Shown: positions 63,867 to 64,000 of the stretch, piece after piece | How positions within the stretch are numbered: the stretch's first letter is position 1 | How the letters are laid out: each line of letters opens with the position of its first letter | DNA from: Flavobacteriales bacterium UBA4466 | GTDB taxonomy: Bacteria; Bacteroidota; Bacteroidia; Flavobacteriales_D; Crocinitomicaceae | DNA: 64,000 nt | Assembly: GCA_905182335.1 (NCBI GenBank) | Contig: CAJJBE010000003.1 | Span: forward strand, 1-64,000 | Reading direction: 5' to 3' | The notes under the pieces: generated by a model | The model's database searches: none | Seen by the model: the letters and a program-made list of their open reading frames with translations, nothing else | Told to the model about the DNA's origin: nothing | Made by a program: the position numbers and the translations under genes

Positions 63867-64000
63867 TTAAATATTAAGTATAAGTTTTAATTTTTTTAGT
63901 GATTCTTGATTTCTTACGCTTTTAAATGCCTGTTCAATTTTATTCTTTTCTGATTGTGTTAAGTGCCAGGATAGTGATATTCGATCTTTACTTTTTTCAC
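63867..64000 (-). CDS. C-terminal end of an unknown protein, running off the window
   Basis: The minus strand has an open frame entering from the right edge and ending at TAA (63867-63869). The visible part is a lysine- and glutamate-rich helix-like tail of about 44 residues (SLSWHLTQSEKNKIEQAF, ending KLKLILNI). I do not recognise it. The start lies outside the window. Confidence 0.6.
   Translation of the reverse strand, partial: EKSKDRISLSWHLTQSEKNKIEQAFKSVRNQESLKKLKLILNI

Overview
The window is 64 kb of ordinary, gene-dense, AT-rich chromosome from a member of the Bacteroidota, most likely order Flavobacteriales. Four things point there: many secreted proteins end in type IX secretion (T9SS) type A sorting domains; there is the C-terminal remnant of a PorP/SprF protein; DnaE carries a fused N-terminal proofreading exonuclease; and many promoters show a TAnnTTTG -7 element instead of a sigma-70 -10 box. 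A Crocinitomicaceae/Cryomorphaceae-like marine flavobacterium is possible, but genus cannot be read from this sequence. No rRNA, CRISPR array, insertion sequence or complete prophage was seen.

Layout. 1-470 is gene-free and carries three copies of an 11-bp repeat. 480-922 holds three minus-strand tRNA genes (Arg-TCT, Pro-TGG, Ser-GCT). 1.0-10.1 kb is a minus-strand block: membrane protein, map, sucC, accC and a 1514-residue TamB. tamB diverges from tsaD across a very compact start region. 11.3-16.3 kb runs plus: a DsbD alpha-domain protein, full DsbD, recG and a TonB-like small protein. 16.3-25.1 kb mixes long-chain acyl-CoA synthetase, a decayed PorP/SprF gene, a lipoprotein amidohydrolase, valS and a lipoprotein M1 aminopeptidase. 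25.3-30.5 kb has two POT peptide transporters and a DUF819 membrane protein with an extra N-terminal domain. 30.5-38 kb has an MsbA-type ABC exporter, rpmH, a Na+/phosphate cotransporter-PhoU protein divergent from an OprO/P-like porin, and a fatty acid desaturase. 38-42 kb has a FecBCD-type uptake operon and rpsF-rpsR-rplI.

42.3-50.1 kb carries acnB followed within 5-6 bases each by three T9SS cargo genes: an arylsulfotransferase-like protein broken by a frameshift, a CotH kinase-like protein and a beta-propeller protein. 50.2-55.4 kb has dapD, ruvX, def, a lipoprotein, two DUF1573 proteins, a small outer-membrane barrel and a PKD-domain T9SS protein. 55.6-63.8 kb has dnaE, a SirB1/transglutaminase-like gene overlapping its 3' end, a three-FAS1-domain T9SS protein, an SRPBCC protein and TspO. 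The window ends inside a minus-strand gene.

Functional themes. There is a housekeeping core (translation, replication, TCA cycle, acyl-CoA carboxylation, lysine/diaminopimelate synthesis). There is nutrient import: peptides via M1 peptidase plus POT carriers, phosphate via porin plus NptA, and a metal or cofactor chelate via FecBCD. There is envelope building through T9SS cargo, TamB and DsbD. I found no strong candidate for a wholly new system. The most interesting loci are the phosphate pair with a Pho-box-like repeat, the frameshifted gene in the T9SS cargo operon, two T9SS gene relics, and proteins with unusual extra domains.
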